A stretch of 64,000 bases of DNA from JACDAN01 sp963802375 (GCA_963802375.1 CAWDIJ010000013.1:62001-126000), one strand, 5' to 3'; shown: positions 33,401 to 43,159, counted from the stretch's first letter. The notes: generated by a model not told the origin, from the sequence alone. Numbers and translations: made by a program.

Positions 33401-34657
33401 ATGAATCCGATCGTCGTCGTCCTGCTGGACGGGCTAGGGGACCGCGCGCACGAGAGTCTCGGCGGCCGCACCGCCAACGAGGCCGCAGCGACGCCGAACC
33501 TCGACGCGCTCGCCGCACGAGGCTCGACCGGCGTCCTCTACGCCGTCGGGCCGGGGCGAGCCCCTTCGAGCGAGGTCGCGCACTGGTCGATGCTCGGCTA
33601 CACGCCCGAGGAGTTCCCGGGGCGGGCAGTGCTGGAGGCGCTCGGCGCGGGCCAGGACGTGGACGCCTCGGACGTCTTCGCGTTCGCGGCGCTGCGCCCG
33701 GCGGAGGAGCGGGACGGCGAGCTCTGGCTGACCGGCCGCCCGCGGCGCGGCGAGGACGACGAGGAGGCCCGCGCGCTGCTGGAGCGCTGTGACGGCATCG
33801 AGGCTGACGGTCTCCGCTTCGCCCTCGCCGATCTAGGGCGGGGCGAGGCGATCCTGCGTGTGTCCGGCGGCGCGGACGACCGTGTGACGGACTCGGACGC
33901 GTTCTTCCGCGACCGCTATCCCGTCCTGCGGCCGCAGCCCGTCGTCCCGGAGGCGGAGCGGACGGCGCAGGCGGCCGACACGTGGACACGGGAGGTCCTC
34001 GGCCGGCTCGAGGGCGAGCGCTTCAACGTGATCACACTGAAGTGGTGGGGCAGGCTGCGCGAGGCGCCGACTTTCGCCGAGCGCCATGGCGTCTCGGGCA
34101 CGTTCATCGCCGCCTCCCGGTTCATGCACGGGCTTGCGCGAGCCGTCGGGCTGGAACCGTTCGAGGCGGCCGAGACCGACGACCCGACCGCCGATCTCGC
34201 GCGGCGGATCGAGCTGATCGACGAGCGACTCGACGCCGGCGACACGTTCGTCTTCTCCCATCAGAAGGCGGCGGACGAGGCCGGCCACACAAAGGATCCG
34301 GTGGTCAAGCAGCGGACGATCGAGGCGCTCGACGCTGCACTGGCCGCGCTACGCGCCCTGGAGTCTCGTGCGATCGTTTGCGTCACAGGGGACCACGCGA
34401 CGCCCGCCTACCCTGACGTCATCCACTCGGGCGATCCGGTGCCGCTGATCATGGCCGGTCCTGGTGTCCGCGCCGATTCCGTCACAACCTTTGGGGAGCT
34501 TCCGTGCGCCGCCGGCATCCTCGGCCAGCTCCGAGGCCCGGACCTGATGCCTGTCCTCCTGAACGCTGCGGACCGGCCGCTTTTCCTCGGCTCCCGGCCG
34601 ACTCCGTTCGAGGGCGCCGACGGCTACCCGGCGATCCTGGAGCCGCTCCGCCCGTGA
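33401..34657 (+). CDS. apgM: Archaeal-type 2,3-bisphosphoglycerate-independent phosphoglycerate mutase
   Basis: This metalloenzyme of the alkaline phosphatase superfamily (418 residues) interconverts 3- and 2-phosphoglycerate. It has the N-terminal metal site VVVLLDGLGDR, the region GPGRAPSSEVAHWSMLGY with the nucleophile Ser, and the C-terminal metal motifs SHQKAADEAGHTKD and VTGDHATP. This is the archaeal aPGAM type rather than GpmI or GpmA. The ATG at 33401 follows a structured leader. The next gene starts in its stop (GTGA). Confidence 0.88.
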   Translation: MNPIVVVLLDGLGDRAHESLGGRTANEAAATPNLDALAARGSTGVLYAVGPGRAPSSEVAHWSMLGYTPEEFPGRAVLEALGAGQDVDASDVFAFAALRPAEERDGELWLTGRPRRGEDDEEARALLERCDGIEADGLRFALADLGRGEAILRVSGGADDRVTDSDAFFRDRYPVLRPQPVVPEAERTAQAADTWTREVLGRLEGERFNVITLKWWGRLREAPTFAERHGVSGTFIAASRFMHGLARAVGLEPFEAAETDDPTADLARRIELIDERLDAGDTFVFSHQKAADEAGHTKDPVVKQRTIEALDAALAALRALESRAIVCVTGDHATPAYPDVIHSGDPVPLIMAGPGVRADSVTTFGELPCAAGILGQLRGPDLMPVLLNAADRPLFLGSRPTPFEGADGYPAILEPLRP

Positions 34658-35529
34658 GAGCCGTCGAGGGCCGCATCCCCTTCCGCGGGTTCGGGACGTG
34701 GTACCGAGACGTCGGGCCGGAGGACGGGATCCCGCTCGTCTGCCTGCACGGCGGGCCCGGCTCCACGCACCACTACTTCAAGCCGCTGGAGAAGCTCGCG
34801 GAGGAGGGGCGTCGCGTAGTGGTCTACGACCAGCTCGGTTGCGGCAGCTCCGACCGGCCCGACGACCACGACCTCTGGACGGTCGAGCTGTTCGTGGATG
34901 AGGTGCGGACGGTTCGGGAGGCGCTCGGTCTCGACCGGATCCACCTGCTCGGAACCTCGTGGGGCTCGATGCTCGCGATCGAGTACATGCTCACCCGTCC
35001 GCCGGGGGTCGTCAGCCTGACATTGAACTCGCCGCCGACCTCAGCCCAGACGTGGATGGCCGAGGCCGCCCGCCTGCGCGACGAGCTACCCGAGCACCAC
35101 CGGCGCTCGATCGCGGAGCACGAGGCCGCCGGCACGCTCGACCACCCCGAGTACAAGGCGGCGGAGGACGAGTTCTGGCGCCGCCACGTTCTGCTCGTCC
35201 ACCCGCCACCCGACTTCGTCGAGCGCGGCAAGGCGGAGAAGGGCACGCCGGTCTATCGAGCCCTCTGGGGGATGAGCGAGTGGAACGCCGACGGAAGGCT
35301 CCACGACTGGGACGTCAGAGACCGGCTCGGGGAGATCGGCGTACCGACGCTCGTCACCTCCGGGCGGTACGACGAGTGCACGCCCGAGCTCGCCGAAGCC
35401 GCGCAGCGAGGGATCCCCGGCGCCGAGCGCGTGCTCTTCGAGGAGAGCTCCCACATGGCGTTCGTGGAGGAGCCCGATCGGTTTCGGGAGGTCCTCGGCG
35501 ACTTCCTCAGCCGCGCGGAGTCGCGATGA
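34654..35529 (+). CDS. Proline iminopeptidase-family alpha/beta hydrolase
   Basis: This 291-residue hydrolase has the oxyanion motif HGGPGSTHHYF, the nucleophile elbow GTSWGSMLAIEY (Ser near residue 107), the acid in SGRYDE and the catalytic His in SSHMAF. The HGGPG motif points to the proline iminopeptidase/tricorn-interacting factor F1 group, which removes N-terminal residues from small peptides. It is coupled to apgM by GTGA and to ctaA by ATGA. Confidence 0.87.
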   Translation: MRAVEGRIPFRGFGTWYRDVGPEDGIPLVCLHGGPGSTHHYFKPLEKLAEEGRRVVVYDQLGCGSSDRPDDHDLWTVELFVDEVRTVREALGLDRIHLLGTSWGSMLAIEYMLTRPPGVVSLTLNSPPTSAQTWMAEAARLRDELPEHHRRSIAEHEAAGTLDHPEYKAAEDEFWRRHVLLVHPPPDFVERGKAEKGTPVYRALWGMSEWNADGRLHDWDVRDRLGEIGVPTLVTSGRYDECTPELAEAAQRGIPGAERVLFEESSHMAFVEEPDRFREVLGDFLSRAESR

Positions 35530-36407
35530 CGTCGAGGCGAGTCCGGTGGCTGGCGGCGGCCACCGTGCTCTCGCTCTACGTGATCGTCATCACCGGCTCG
35601 CTCGTCCGCCTCACGGGTTCGGGTCTCGGCTGCGAGGCGTGGCCGGGATGCGAGGAGGGCGCGTTTTTCCCGGAGGACGACGCCCACGCCTTCATCGAGT
35701 TCGGGAACCGCGTCTTCGGCATCTTCCCGATCACGCTGTCGATCCTGACCGCCTGGGCCGCCCGGATCCTGCCCCGATGGACGTTCTGGACGGCGGTAGG
35801 AGTCGCGGTGCTGACGGTCGCCGAGGCGCCGCTCGGTCTCGCGACGATCCGGTACGACCTGCCGCCCGAAATCGTGATGGTGCACTTCCTCGTCGCGCTG
35901 CTCGCGCTCGGAGGTGCGCTCGTCGTGCTCGTCGAGGCGATCCGCGCCGAGCACGGCGCCGCCTCGCTCGAGTTCCCCCGCGAGCTGCGGATCGGCGCCG
36001 TCGTCCTCACCGTCGCCTGCCTCGGCCTCGTCGTCACCGGGACACTCGTGACGAGCGCAGGCCCGCATTCCGGCGACCCGGACGTGATCCACCGCCTCTG
36101 GAACCTGCCGGACGCGCTCTACGTCCATGTCCGGATCACGGCGGTCTTCGGCTGCATCTTCCTCTTCGTGCTCGGCTACATCGTCGCCCGTCGCTCGCTC
36201 GCGCCACGCCTCTTCAGGTTCTCGCTCCTGCTGCTCGTCGTGGTGCTCGCGCAGATGGCGATCGGCGAGCTCCAGTGGCGGCTGGAGCTGCCTTGGGGAG
36301 TCGTCGCCGTCCATGTCGCGCTCGCCGCCGCCGTCTGGGCGCTGACCGTCGCGCTTGCCGCGCTGCTGTGGCAGCCCCCGCGTTGGGTGGAGCCGCAGCG
36401 GGGGTAA
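35526..36407 (+). CDS. ctaA: Heme A synthase, CtaA/COX15 family
   Basis: This 293-residue membrane protein with about eight helices oxidises heme O to heme A for cytochrome aa3 oxidase. The N-terminal signature GSLVRLTGSGLGCEAWPGC holds the paired cysteines. The loop EFGNR stands where many families have ExxHR, as in other actinobacteria. Later His residues in VMVHFLVAL, VIHRLWNL and VAVHVALAA are candidate heme ligands. No cytochrome oxidase genes are near, so it has been separated from the usual ctaB partner. Confidence 0.87.
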   Translation: MTSRRVRWLAAATVLSLYVIVITGSLVRLTGSGLGCEAWPGCEEGAFFPEDDAHAFIEFGNRVFGIFPITLSILTAWAARILPRWTFWTAVGVAVLTVAEAPLGLATIRYDLPPEIVMVHFLVALLALGGALVVLVEAIRAEHGAASLEFPRELRIGAVVLTVACLGLVVTGTLVTSAGPHSGDPDVIHRLWNLPDALYVHVRITAVFGCIFLFVLGYIVARRSLAPRLFRFSLLLLVVVLAQMAIGELQWRLELPWGVVAVHVALAAAVWALTVALAALLWQPPRWVEPQRG

Positions 36408-36416
36408 GGTGGACCG

Positions 36417-37304
36417 ATGGCCGAGGAGCTTCGAATTTCCGACAGCCCGGTCCTCGACCGGCCGATTCTGATCGCCGCATTTCGCGGTTGGAACGACGGC
36501 GGGCAGGGCGCATCGCTGGCCGCCGGGTACCTCGCGAAGCTGTGGGACGCCGAGCAGATCGCCGACGTCGATCCGGAGACGTTCTTCGATTTCCAGGCCA
36601 CGAGGCCGCATGTCAAGCTCGTCGACGGCCTGACCCGCCAGATCGACTGGCCGGAGACGGTCTTCTACCGAGCCCGCGTCGACGGGCTCGAGCGCGACCT
36701 CGTCCTCCTTCTCGGGATCGAGCCCAACCTTCGCTGGCGCGCTTTCACCGAGCTGATCACCGACTACGCCGAGGAGCTCGGCGTCGAGCTCGTCGTCACC
36801 CTCGGGTCTCTACTGGCCGACATCCCGCACACCCGCCCGAGCCCTGTGACGGGGAGCGCGAGCGACGAGGAGCTCGTCGAGCGCCTCGGGCTCCAGGCGT
36901 CCCGGTACGAGGGCCCGACCGGGATCGTCGGCATCCTCCACGATGCGTGCAAGCAGCGTGAGCTGCCCTCGGCGAGCCTCTGGGCCGCAGTCCCGCACTA
37001 CGTTTCCCTGACGCCGAGCCCCCGCGCCGCGCTGGCGCTCTGCGAGCGGCTCGGCGACATCCTCGGCGTCGAGATCGACGTCGAGGAGTTGCGCGAGGCG
37101 TCGGAGGGCTACGCGGAGCAGGTGACCCGGGCGGTCGCCGCGGACTCGGACACGCAGGCGTACGTCGAGGATCTCGAGCGGCGCGCGGACGAGTTCGACG
37201 AGGAGGACATCCCGTCGGGCGAGGCGCTGGCCGCCGAGCTCACGCGCTTCCTGCGCGAGCGGGACAGGAAAAACGGCGAACCGCCGGCTGCGACGGAGCA
37301 GTAA
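36417..37304 (+). CDS. PAC2 family protein
   Basis: This 295-residue protein carries the PAC2 domain (residues 15-245, with AAFRGWNDGGQGASLAAGYL near the start and VTLGSLLADIPHTRP in the middle), related to eukaryotic and archaeal proteasome assembly chaperones. Actinobacterial members occur with or without a proteasome and their role is not firmly known. It starts 9 bases after ctaA and ends before a perfect hairpin. Confidence 0.85.
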   Translation: MAEELRISDSPVLDRPILIAAFRGWNDGGQGASLAAGYLAKLWDAEQIADVDPETFFDFQATRPHVKLVDGLTRQIDWPETVFYRARVDGLERDLVLLLGIEPNLRWRAFTELITDYAEELGVELVVTLGSLLADIPHTRPSPVTGSASDEELVERLGLQASRYEGPTGIVGILHDACKQRELPSASLWAAVPHYVSLTPSPRAALALCERLGDILGVEIDVEELREASEGYAEQVTRAVAADSDTQAYVEDLERRADEFDEEDIPSGEALAAELTRFLRERDRKNGEPPAATEQ

Positions 37305-37310
37305 CCTGCC

Positions 37311-37335
37311 GCGAAGCGGGCTTTGCCCGCTTCGC
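37311..37335 (+). terminator. Hairpin after the PAC2 gene
   Basis: GCGAAGCGGGC (37311-37321) pairs perfectly with GCCCGCTTCGC (37325-37335) around TTT, 6 bases after the PAC2 stop. There is no T-run, so termination would be of the hairpin-only kind seen in some actinobacteria. Confidence 0.55.
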
Positions 37336-37383
37336 TCACCAGCAATCGACCATCGCACTGAGTTGGGCGCGCCAGCGCGCCGC

Positions 37384-37443
37384 GCGCCGCGCAGCGGCGC
37401 CCGGCTTCCGAGAGGTCGCTGAAAGTCGTGAGACTTTCAGCGA
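37384..37443 (+). repeat. Structured dispersed repeat, family 2, copy B
   Basis: Stem 1 GCGCCGC (37384-37390) pairs with GCGGCGC (37394-37400). A 15-base linker CCGGCTTCCGAGAGG follows. Stem 2 TCGCTGAAAGTC (37416-37427) pairs with GACTTTCAGCGA (37432-37443) with loop GTGA. It lies between two convergent genes. Compare copy A at 29359-29418. Confidence 0.8.
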
Positions 37444-37455
37444 AACGGAGGGAAG

Positions 37456-39930
37456 CTAGGAAGCCTCGGCGGCCGGGGTCGGATCTTCGGCCGGCTTCTC
37501 GGGCTGACCGCCATTCTGGTTCTGCGGCTGCTGCTGAGACTTCGCGCCCTTCTTCTTGCGGCGCCGGCGGCGTCGAGAGCGGCCCTGGAGCTTCGGCTGC
37601 GGGAGGTTCTCCGCGAGTGCGGCGGCGACCTCCTCGACGGTTCCGAGGCTCTCGCGCGCCGACTCGATGAGACGGTTCGCCCGCGGCGTGTAGCCCTCTG
37701 CCGAGGCGAGGAGCGCGGCGCCGACCTCGATCGGCACGTCACGGGCTGTGTTGACGAGCTTCGCGGCGTTCTCCTCGTGGCGGTGGCCGCGGGAGTTCGC
37801 GAGCGCGCCGAGCAGCCGCTTCGCCTCGGGATACTCGGCGCTGGCGCGACGATCCTGGATCTTCCGTGTGGCGCGCGCGAGCCGCCACGTCCAGCGCCAG
37901 AGGATCTGCTCCGGCGCGTCGGCTTTTCCGTCCGCGAGCCCGCGGAGCAGGATCCGGACGCCCTGCGCGCGATCCTTCTCCCACGTCGGCGCCTGGGTCA
38001 CGAGCGTGACGAGGTCGTCGAAGCTCGCGCGGTCGACGACCATGGAGACCCGGTCGGCGAGCGCCGTCATCCGGAGCCGCCGGTTGGGATTCTCCGCCGC
38101 GCACGTGAACAGGAACTGCTCGAGGCAGCCGCGGCTGGCGTGGCCGTCCGTCAGCTTCTTCACGAAGTCCACGCGCTCCTCGAACCGAACCTGGCGACCG
38201 GCGATCTGCGCCCAGAAGCGCTGCTCGTCCTCGTCCAGGTAGCGCGGGTCGACCCGCTGCCACTCCCGCGCGATCACTCCGAGGCGGCGCTTGACGTCTG
38301 GCGTCACAGGGACGAGCCATGGCGCCGGCGAGAGCTTGCGGCGGGCGCGGCGTTGCGGCCGCCTACGCGGCGCCGGTGTGACACGCGCGCCCTCGCGGTA
38401 GAAGTCTGCGTCGAGGAGGCTGTGCAGCGACACCACCCGCTCGTTGTGCGTGGCGCCCTTCGGGGTGAAGTCGACGACGACGCCGGCCTCCTTCCGAGGG
38501 TGCATCCGCATGATCCGGCCGATCCGCTGCTGGTACACGCGGCGGCTCGCAGTCGGCGCGAGGTGCATGCAGACCGTTGCCCGCGGCGAGTTCCAGCCCT
38601 CGGCCAGCAGCATCGCGTTGATGAGGATGTCGATCTCGCCTCGCTCGTATCCGGCGAGGACCTCGGCGAGCTTCACCGGCGGAGTGCGGCCGCTGACGGC
38701 CTCGGCCTTCAGCCCGGCGGCGCGGAACTCGCGCGCCAGGTTGTAGGCGTGCTCGACGCCGGCCGCGTAGACGATGCCCGGCGTTGCGTCGAACCGGTCG
38801 CGGTACAGGCTTGCTGCAGCCTGGTTCAGGGCTTGGTGGTCGAGGACCTCGGCCAGGGCGCGCTCCTCGAAGTCGCCGCCGACGATCGGGACCGAGTTGA
38901 TGGCCGCGGCGGGCGGGACGCGCAGGCAGCGCAGCGGGGCGATCAGGCCGCGTCGCGCCGCATCCTGAAGCGGCAGGTCGTCGACGGAGGCGGGGAAGAC
39001 GTCCGAGACCTGTTTCGCGATCAGCTGCTCGGTCGCCGTCATCCCGATGTAGACCGGCTCCGTGTAGCTGCGGATCGCCGCGCTGGTCTTCTCGCCGAGC
39101 GCCGTGTGCGCCTCGTCGCAGATGACGAGCTGGTACGCGCTCTTCTCGAGATCGTTTACGTGGCGCGCGAACCAGGCGTAGGTCTGGACGGTGATCAGAT
39201 CCGGCCGCGGCGCCTTCTTGCCCTTGTCGACCGCGGGCTTGAGGCGGTCGCCGTAGCCCTCGGCGGTGAGCTCGCGGTTGAACTGGGAGACGAGCAGGCG
39301 CCGGTGGGTGAGGATCAGGACGCCTTCGGTGCGCGCCGCCTCGACGAACCCGGCGGCTGCGATCGTCTTCCCCGAAGCTGTCGGGTGGCGGAAGCGGTAT
39401 CGCCGCTCTGCTCCGGGGTCTTCCTCGGCAGCCGGCGGTAGCTCGACCTCGCCCTCGACCTCGAAGTCGTCCTCCTCGTCCTCGAGCTCGTCCAGCTCCT
39501 CGAGCTTGGGCTGGCCGTTGCCGTTCCCGTTCGCGTCCGCAGCTTTCTGATTCGCGGCGATCAGCTCGGTGAGCATGCCGGCGAGCGCATCGATCTGGTG
39601 GCGGCGGAGCTCCGTGCCGGACTTCAGCCGCGGGGGCCGCTCGCTCAGCACCCGTTCGAGGCCGAGCATCAGTGCGTAGCGGACCCTCCAGTCCGGAGAA
39701 GGCGTGCGGATCCCGGCCTCCATCGCCGCCAGAGCGTCGTCGAGCGCGCGTCGCCGGGCCGTGCCCGGGGCGAGGACCGTCTCGGGATCCTCGTCCGCGT
39801 GGAGGAACGGCTCACCCGCCCAGCTCTCCGCGCGGCGGGCGTCCTCGACCAGAGCATGCGTCGCCTCGTTTGAAATGGTGGGTTGCTCGACGGCCTCTTG
39901 CACCATGCGCGGCACTCTCGGGTGCCGCAA
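37456..39930 (-). CDS. SF2 DEAD/DEAH-type helicase with long basic C-terminal region
   Basis: This 824-residue protein has helicase motifs in order: Walker A-like HPTASGKT near residue 182, DEAH in VICDEAHTALGEK, motif III GMTATEQ, and the second RecA domain with NAMLLAEGWNSPR and motif VI QQRIGRIMR. This resembles restriction-type or Fanconi-like SF2 helicases. An acidic linker (ELEDEEDDFEVEGEVE) lies before Walker A. The last ~320 residues are helical and end in a Lys/Arg block (RSRRRRRRKKKG) and a Gln/Pro-rich tail. A shorter start at ATG 39906 is possible. Its biological role is unknown. Confidence 0.85.
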   Translation of the reverse strand: MRHPRVPRMVQEAVEQPTISNEATHALVEDARRAESWAGEPFLHADEDPETVLAPGTARRRALDDALAAMEAGIRTPSPDWRVRYALMLGLERVLSERPPRLKSGTELRRHQIDALAGMLTELIAANQKAADANGNGNGQPKLEELDELEDEEDDFEVEGEVELPPAAEEDPGAERRYRFRHPTASGKTIAAAGFVEAARTEGVLILTHRRLLVSQFNRELTAEGYGDRLKPAVDKGKKAPRPDLITVQTYAWFARHVNDLEKSAYQLVICDEAHTALGEKTSAAIRSYTEPVYIGMTATEQLIAKQVSDVFPASVDDLPLQDAARRGLIAPLRCLRVPPAAAINSVPIVGGDFEERALAEVLDHQALNQAAASLYRDRFDATPGIVYAAGVEHAYNLAREFRAAGLKAEAVSGRTPPVKLAEVLAGYERGEIDILINAMLLAEGWNSPRATVCMHLAPTASRRVYQQRIGRIMRMHPRKEAGVVVDFTPKGATHNERVVSLHSLLDADFYREGARVTPAPRRRPQRRARRKLSPAPWLVPVTPDVKRRLGVIAREWQRVDPRYLDEDEQRFWAQIAGRQVRFEERVDFVKKLTDGHASRGCLEQFLFTCAAENPNRRLRMTALADRVSMVVDRASFDDLVTLVTQAPTWEKDRAQGVRILLRGLADGKADAPEQILWRWTWRLARATRKIQDRRASAEYPEAKRLLGALANSRGHRHEENAAKLVNTARDVPIEVGAALLASAEGYTPRANRLIESARESLGTVEEVAAALAENLPQPKLQGRSRRRRRRKKKGAKSQQQPQNQNGGQPEKPAEDPTPAAEAS

Positions 39931-40013
39931 GCCTCCAAGGAAAGTTGCGCTCGCCCAGTCCCCATGCGATGCGCCTGTCTGAGTGTAGCGGAGTTGCGGG
40001 TCGGGAACCGCGT

Positions 40014-41964
40014 TCAGGCAGGAGCGGGTGCCCGCAGGAGCCCCTTGTGGTCCAGGTACCGCGAGATTCCGCCGAGGAAGAACGGCCAGCCGGCCCCGAG
40101 GAGCAGCGCGGTGTCGATGTCCTCGACGCTTGCAACGACGCCCTCGTCAAGCATGTGCTGGATCTCGTCCGCGATAGCCTCGAGCGCGGCCTGCTGGATC
40201 TCCTCGACGCTGCGCCTGTTGTCGCCCTGCACCGCGATCTCGTCCTTGCCGTCGGCGTAGTTGGCCAGGGTCTGAGAGAGGGGGAACCTGTCGGGGTAGG
40301 CCTCGTTGAGCGTATGCAGGACGTGGTTTGCGACGCGCGGTCCGACCATCTGGAGCAGGACGGACGGCGCCATCGGCATCCCGAGCCGCAGGATCGCCTC
40401 GTCCGTCTCCTCGACCGTGTTGCCCTGCTCGCGCGCCTCCATCAGGACAGTGGTCATCCGGGTCAGGACGCGGTTGACGACGAAGGCGGGTGCGTCCTTG
40501 GCGAGGACCGGGTCGCTTCCGGAGCTTCTTTGCGATCTCCCAGGCCGTCGCGAGCGACGCGTCGTCCGTCTCGGGCGTGCGGATGATCTCGACGAGCGGG
40601 AGGACGGCGACGGGGTTGAAGAAATGAAGCCCGACGACGCGCTCGGGGCGCTCGAGGTTGGCCGCCATCTCGGCCACGGACAGCGAGGAGGTGTTCGTGG
40701 CGAGGATCGTCTCGGGCGAGACCACGGCCTCCAGCTCGGCGAAGACCTGCTGCTTCACCGACATCTCCTCGAAGACCGCCTCGAGGACGAGGTCGCAGTC
40801 GGCGAAGTGGTCGTATGTCGTCCCGCCCTCGACGAGGGATCCGAGGAAGCGGGCCTTGCCCTCGTCGTACCTGCCCTTCTGGACCTGGCTCTCGAGCTCG
40901 GCATGGATGGAGGCGACGGCGCGGTCGACGATCTCGTGGTCGAGGTCTCTGATCGCGATCGGAACTTCGAGGCGTCGGAGGAACAGCGTTGCGAGCTGGC
41001 TCGCCATCAGCCCGGCGCCGACGATGCCGACCTTGCGGATCGGACGCGCCTCGGCGCCCGGCTTGCCGACGTCCTTCTTGGCGCGGCGCTCGACGAGGTC
41101 GAATGAGTAGAGCGACGCCTGGGCCTGGCGGCCCGGCAGGAGCTCCGCGATCGCCTCCTCCTCGGCCTCGTACCCTTCCTCGAGGCTCCACCTCGTGGCG
41201 CCCTCGATCAGGTCGACGGCGACGTAGGGAGCAGGCGCCGCCCCGTGGAGCGAATCGTCCAGCTGGCGTCGCGCCTTGGCCACCGCCTCGTCCGCACCGG
41301 CCATGTCCTGGTGCCTGGCACCGGGACATGGCTGCTCGAGCAGGTACGCGATCGAGTCGTCCAGGAACTCGGCCGGCTCGAGGACGGCGTCGGCGAGGCC
41401 CATTTCCTGGGCCTCGGCTGCGCTGAGCATCCGGTTCTGGCGTAGGGGATTCGTGACGATGAAGCGAATCGCGGCATCCACGCCGGCGATCCTCGGAACG
41501 ATCTGGGTCCCGCCCCAGGCCGGGAACAGGCCGAGGAAGACCTCCGGGCAGGCGAAGTGCCGCACGGCGCTCGCGATCGTCCGGCGGTCGCAGTGCAGCG
41601 CGATCTCGACGCCGCCGCCAAGGCAGGCGCCGTTGATAGCAGCAAGCGTCGGGTACGGCAGCGCCTGGATGCGGGCGAAGAGCTCGTGGCCGGCGCGGCT
41701 TCCCTCGCGCGCCTCCTCCGCCGAGACGCCGTAGAACCGGTCGATGTCCGCGCCGGCGCAGAAGACGAAGGGCTTGCCGGTCAGCACCATCCCGGCCCAC
41801 TCGCCGCCTTCCAGCTCCTCGAGCCGGGCGGCCAGCGACTGCAAGGCCTCGGGGCCGAACACGTTCGGCTTCTGCCAGTCCTCGCCGTTGTCCATCGTGA
41901 CCAGTGCCACAGGCCCGGCCTCCGTGTCGATCCGGGAGAGCTTGAACTCGGTCGGCCGGCTCAA
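40014..41964 (-). CDS. fadB: 3-hydroxyacyl-CoA dehydrogenase/enoyl-CoA hydratase (FadB type), frameshifted
   Basis: This bifunctional beta-oxidation enzyme hydrates enoyl-CoA and oxidises the 3-hydroxyacyl-CoA. The N-terminal crotonase half has FVFCAGADIDRFYG and LGGGVEIALHCD; the NAD half has IVGAGLMASQLA and ATNTSSLSVAEMA and LHFFNPVAVLPLVEI. After AKKLRKRP the frame is lost and the C-terminal helical domain continues in another frame (from about 40505 down to 40014). One extra base in the string around 40506-40510 explains it. The TTG at 41964 overlaps the thiolase stop. Without the indel it would be about 649 residues. Confidence 0.85.
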
Positions 41965-43142
41965 ACGCGTTCCCAGAGCAGCGCGGCGCCCATGCCCATT
42001 CCCACGCAGAGCGCCGTGAGCCCGTACTGCACGTCCGGCCGCTCCTTCAGCCCGTACGCCAGCTGCGCCATTAGTCGGACGCCGGTCGCCGCGAGCGGGT
42101 GGCCACACGCGATCGCTCCGCCGTACGGGTTCAGCCGCGGGTCGTCGGGCGTCACGCCCATCCCGTCGCACCAGCTCAAGACCTGCACCGCGAACGGCTC
42201 GTTCACCTCGAAGAGCCCGACGTCGTCGATCGAGATGCCCGCCTGCGCCAGTACTCGTTCGGTCGCGGGGATCGGGCCGATCCCCATCAGCTCAGGCTCG
42301 ACGCCGGCGAAGGCGAAGGCAACCAATCGCATCCTGGGCTCGAGGCCGAGCTCCGCGGCGGCTTCCTCAGAGGCGAGCAGCGCCGCCGTCGCGCCGTCCG
42401 TCAGACCTGCCGAGTTCCCGGCGGTCACGCGGCCACCGGCGCGAAACGGCGTCGGCAGCTCGGCCAGGCCCTCGAGTGACGTGTCCGGCCGCAGGAACTG
42501 GTCACGATCGGCGACCGTCCAGCCGTCGTCAGTGAAGACGGACATCGGGACGACGGTCTCGCGCATGATCCCGTTCGACCACGCCGCTGTCGCCCGCCGC
42601 TGCGACTCGACAGCGAACCGATCCGCAGCGTCCTTCGTCAGCTGCGGGAAGCGGTCGTGGAGGTTTTCCGCCGTCGCGCCCATCGTCACCGCCGAGTCGT
42701 CGACGAGCCGCTCGGCGACGAAGCGCGGGTTGAAGTCCACCTCGGCGCCCATCGGATGGTGTCCCATGTGCTCGACGCCGCCGGCGACGACGAAGTCGGC
42801 CGCGCCCATCGCGATCTCGCCCGCACCGGAGGTCACCGCGGTCAGCGCGCCGGCGCACATCCGGTCGATCGCGAAGCCCGGAACCGTGTGCGGGATCCCA
42901 GCCAGGAGGGCGACGTCCCGTCCCATCGTCAGGCCCTGATCGCCAACCTGCGCGGTCGCCGCGAAGATGACGTCCCCGATTCGCTCGGGCGGCAGCGACG
43001 GGTTCCGACGCAGCAGCTCGCGGACGACCTTCACCGCCATGTCGTCCGCGCGCGTCTTCCAGAAGAACCCCTTCGGGCCGGCGCGCCCGAACGCGGTCCG
43101 CAGACCGTCGACGTACACAACCTCGCGTAGCTCGCGCCCCAC
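41961..43142 (-). CDS. fadA: Acetyl-CoA C-acyltransferase (thiolase)
   Basis: This thiolase of 393 residues cleaves 3-ketoacyl-CoA in beta-oxidation. The nucleophile Cys is in IDRMCAGALTAV (near residue 92), NEPFAVQ and the C-terminal acid/base Cys-His motif is AIACGHPLAATG; the last loop is ALCVGMGMG. GTG 43142 gives the normal N-terminus. It precedes the FadB-like gene with a 4-base overlap, so both are one functional unit. Confidence 0.92.
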   Translation of the reverse strand: MGRELREVVYVDGLRTAFGRAGPKGFFWKTRADDMAVKVVRELLRRNPSLPPERIGDVIFAATAQVGDQGLTMGRDVALLAGIPHTVPGFAIDRMCAGALTAVTSGAGEIAMGAADFVVAGGVEHMGHHPMGAEVDFNPRFVAERLVDDSAVTMGATAENLHDRFPQLTKDAADRFAVESQRRATAAWSNGIMRETVVPMSVFTDDGWTVADRDQFLRPDTSLEGLAELPTPFRAGGRVTAGNSAGLTDGATAALLASEEAAAELGLEPRMRLVAFAFAGVEPELMGIGPIPATERVLAQAGISIDDVGLFEVNEPFAVQVLSWCDGMGVTPDDPRLNPYGGAIACGHPLAATGVRLMAQLAYGLKERPDVQYGLTALCVGMGMGAALLWERV

Positions 43143-43159
43143 GCGGTGACAATAGCCCC

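Noticed and set aside
41300..41345. Short inverted repeat inside the fadB gene (TGGTGCCTGGCACC region)
   Set aside because: It lies inside a conserved coding region and is explained by codons for a proline/cysteine-rich loop (EQPCPGARHQ); a similar string TGCCTGGCACC near 1070 lies in the coxS-coxL gap. Two short matches are not enough for a repeat family.
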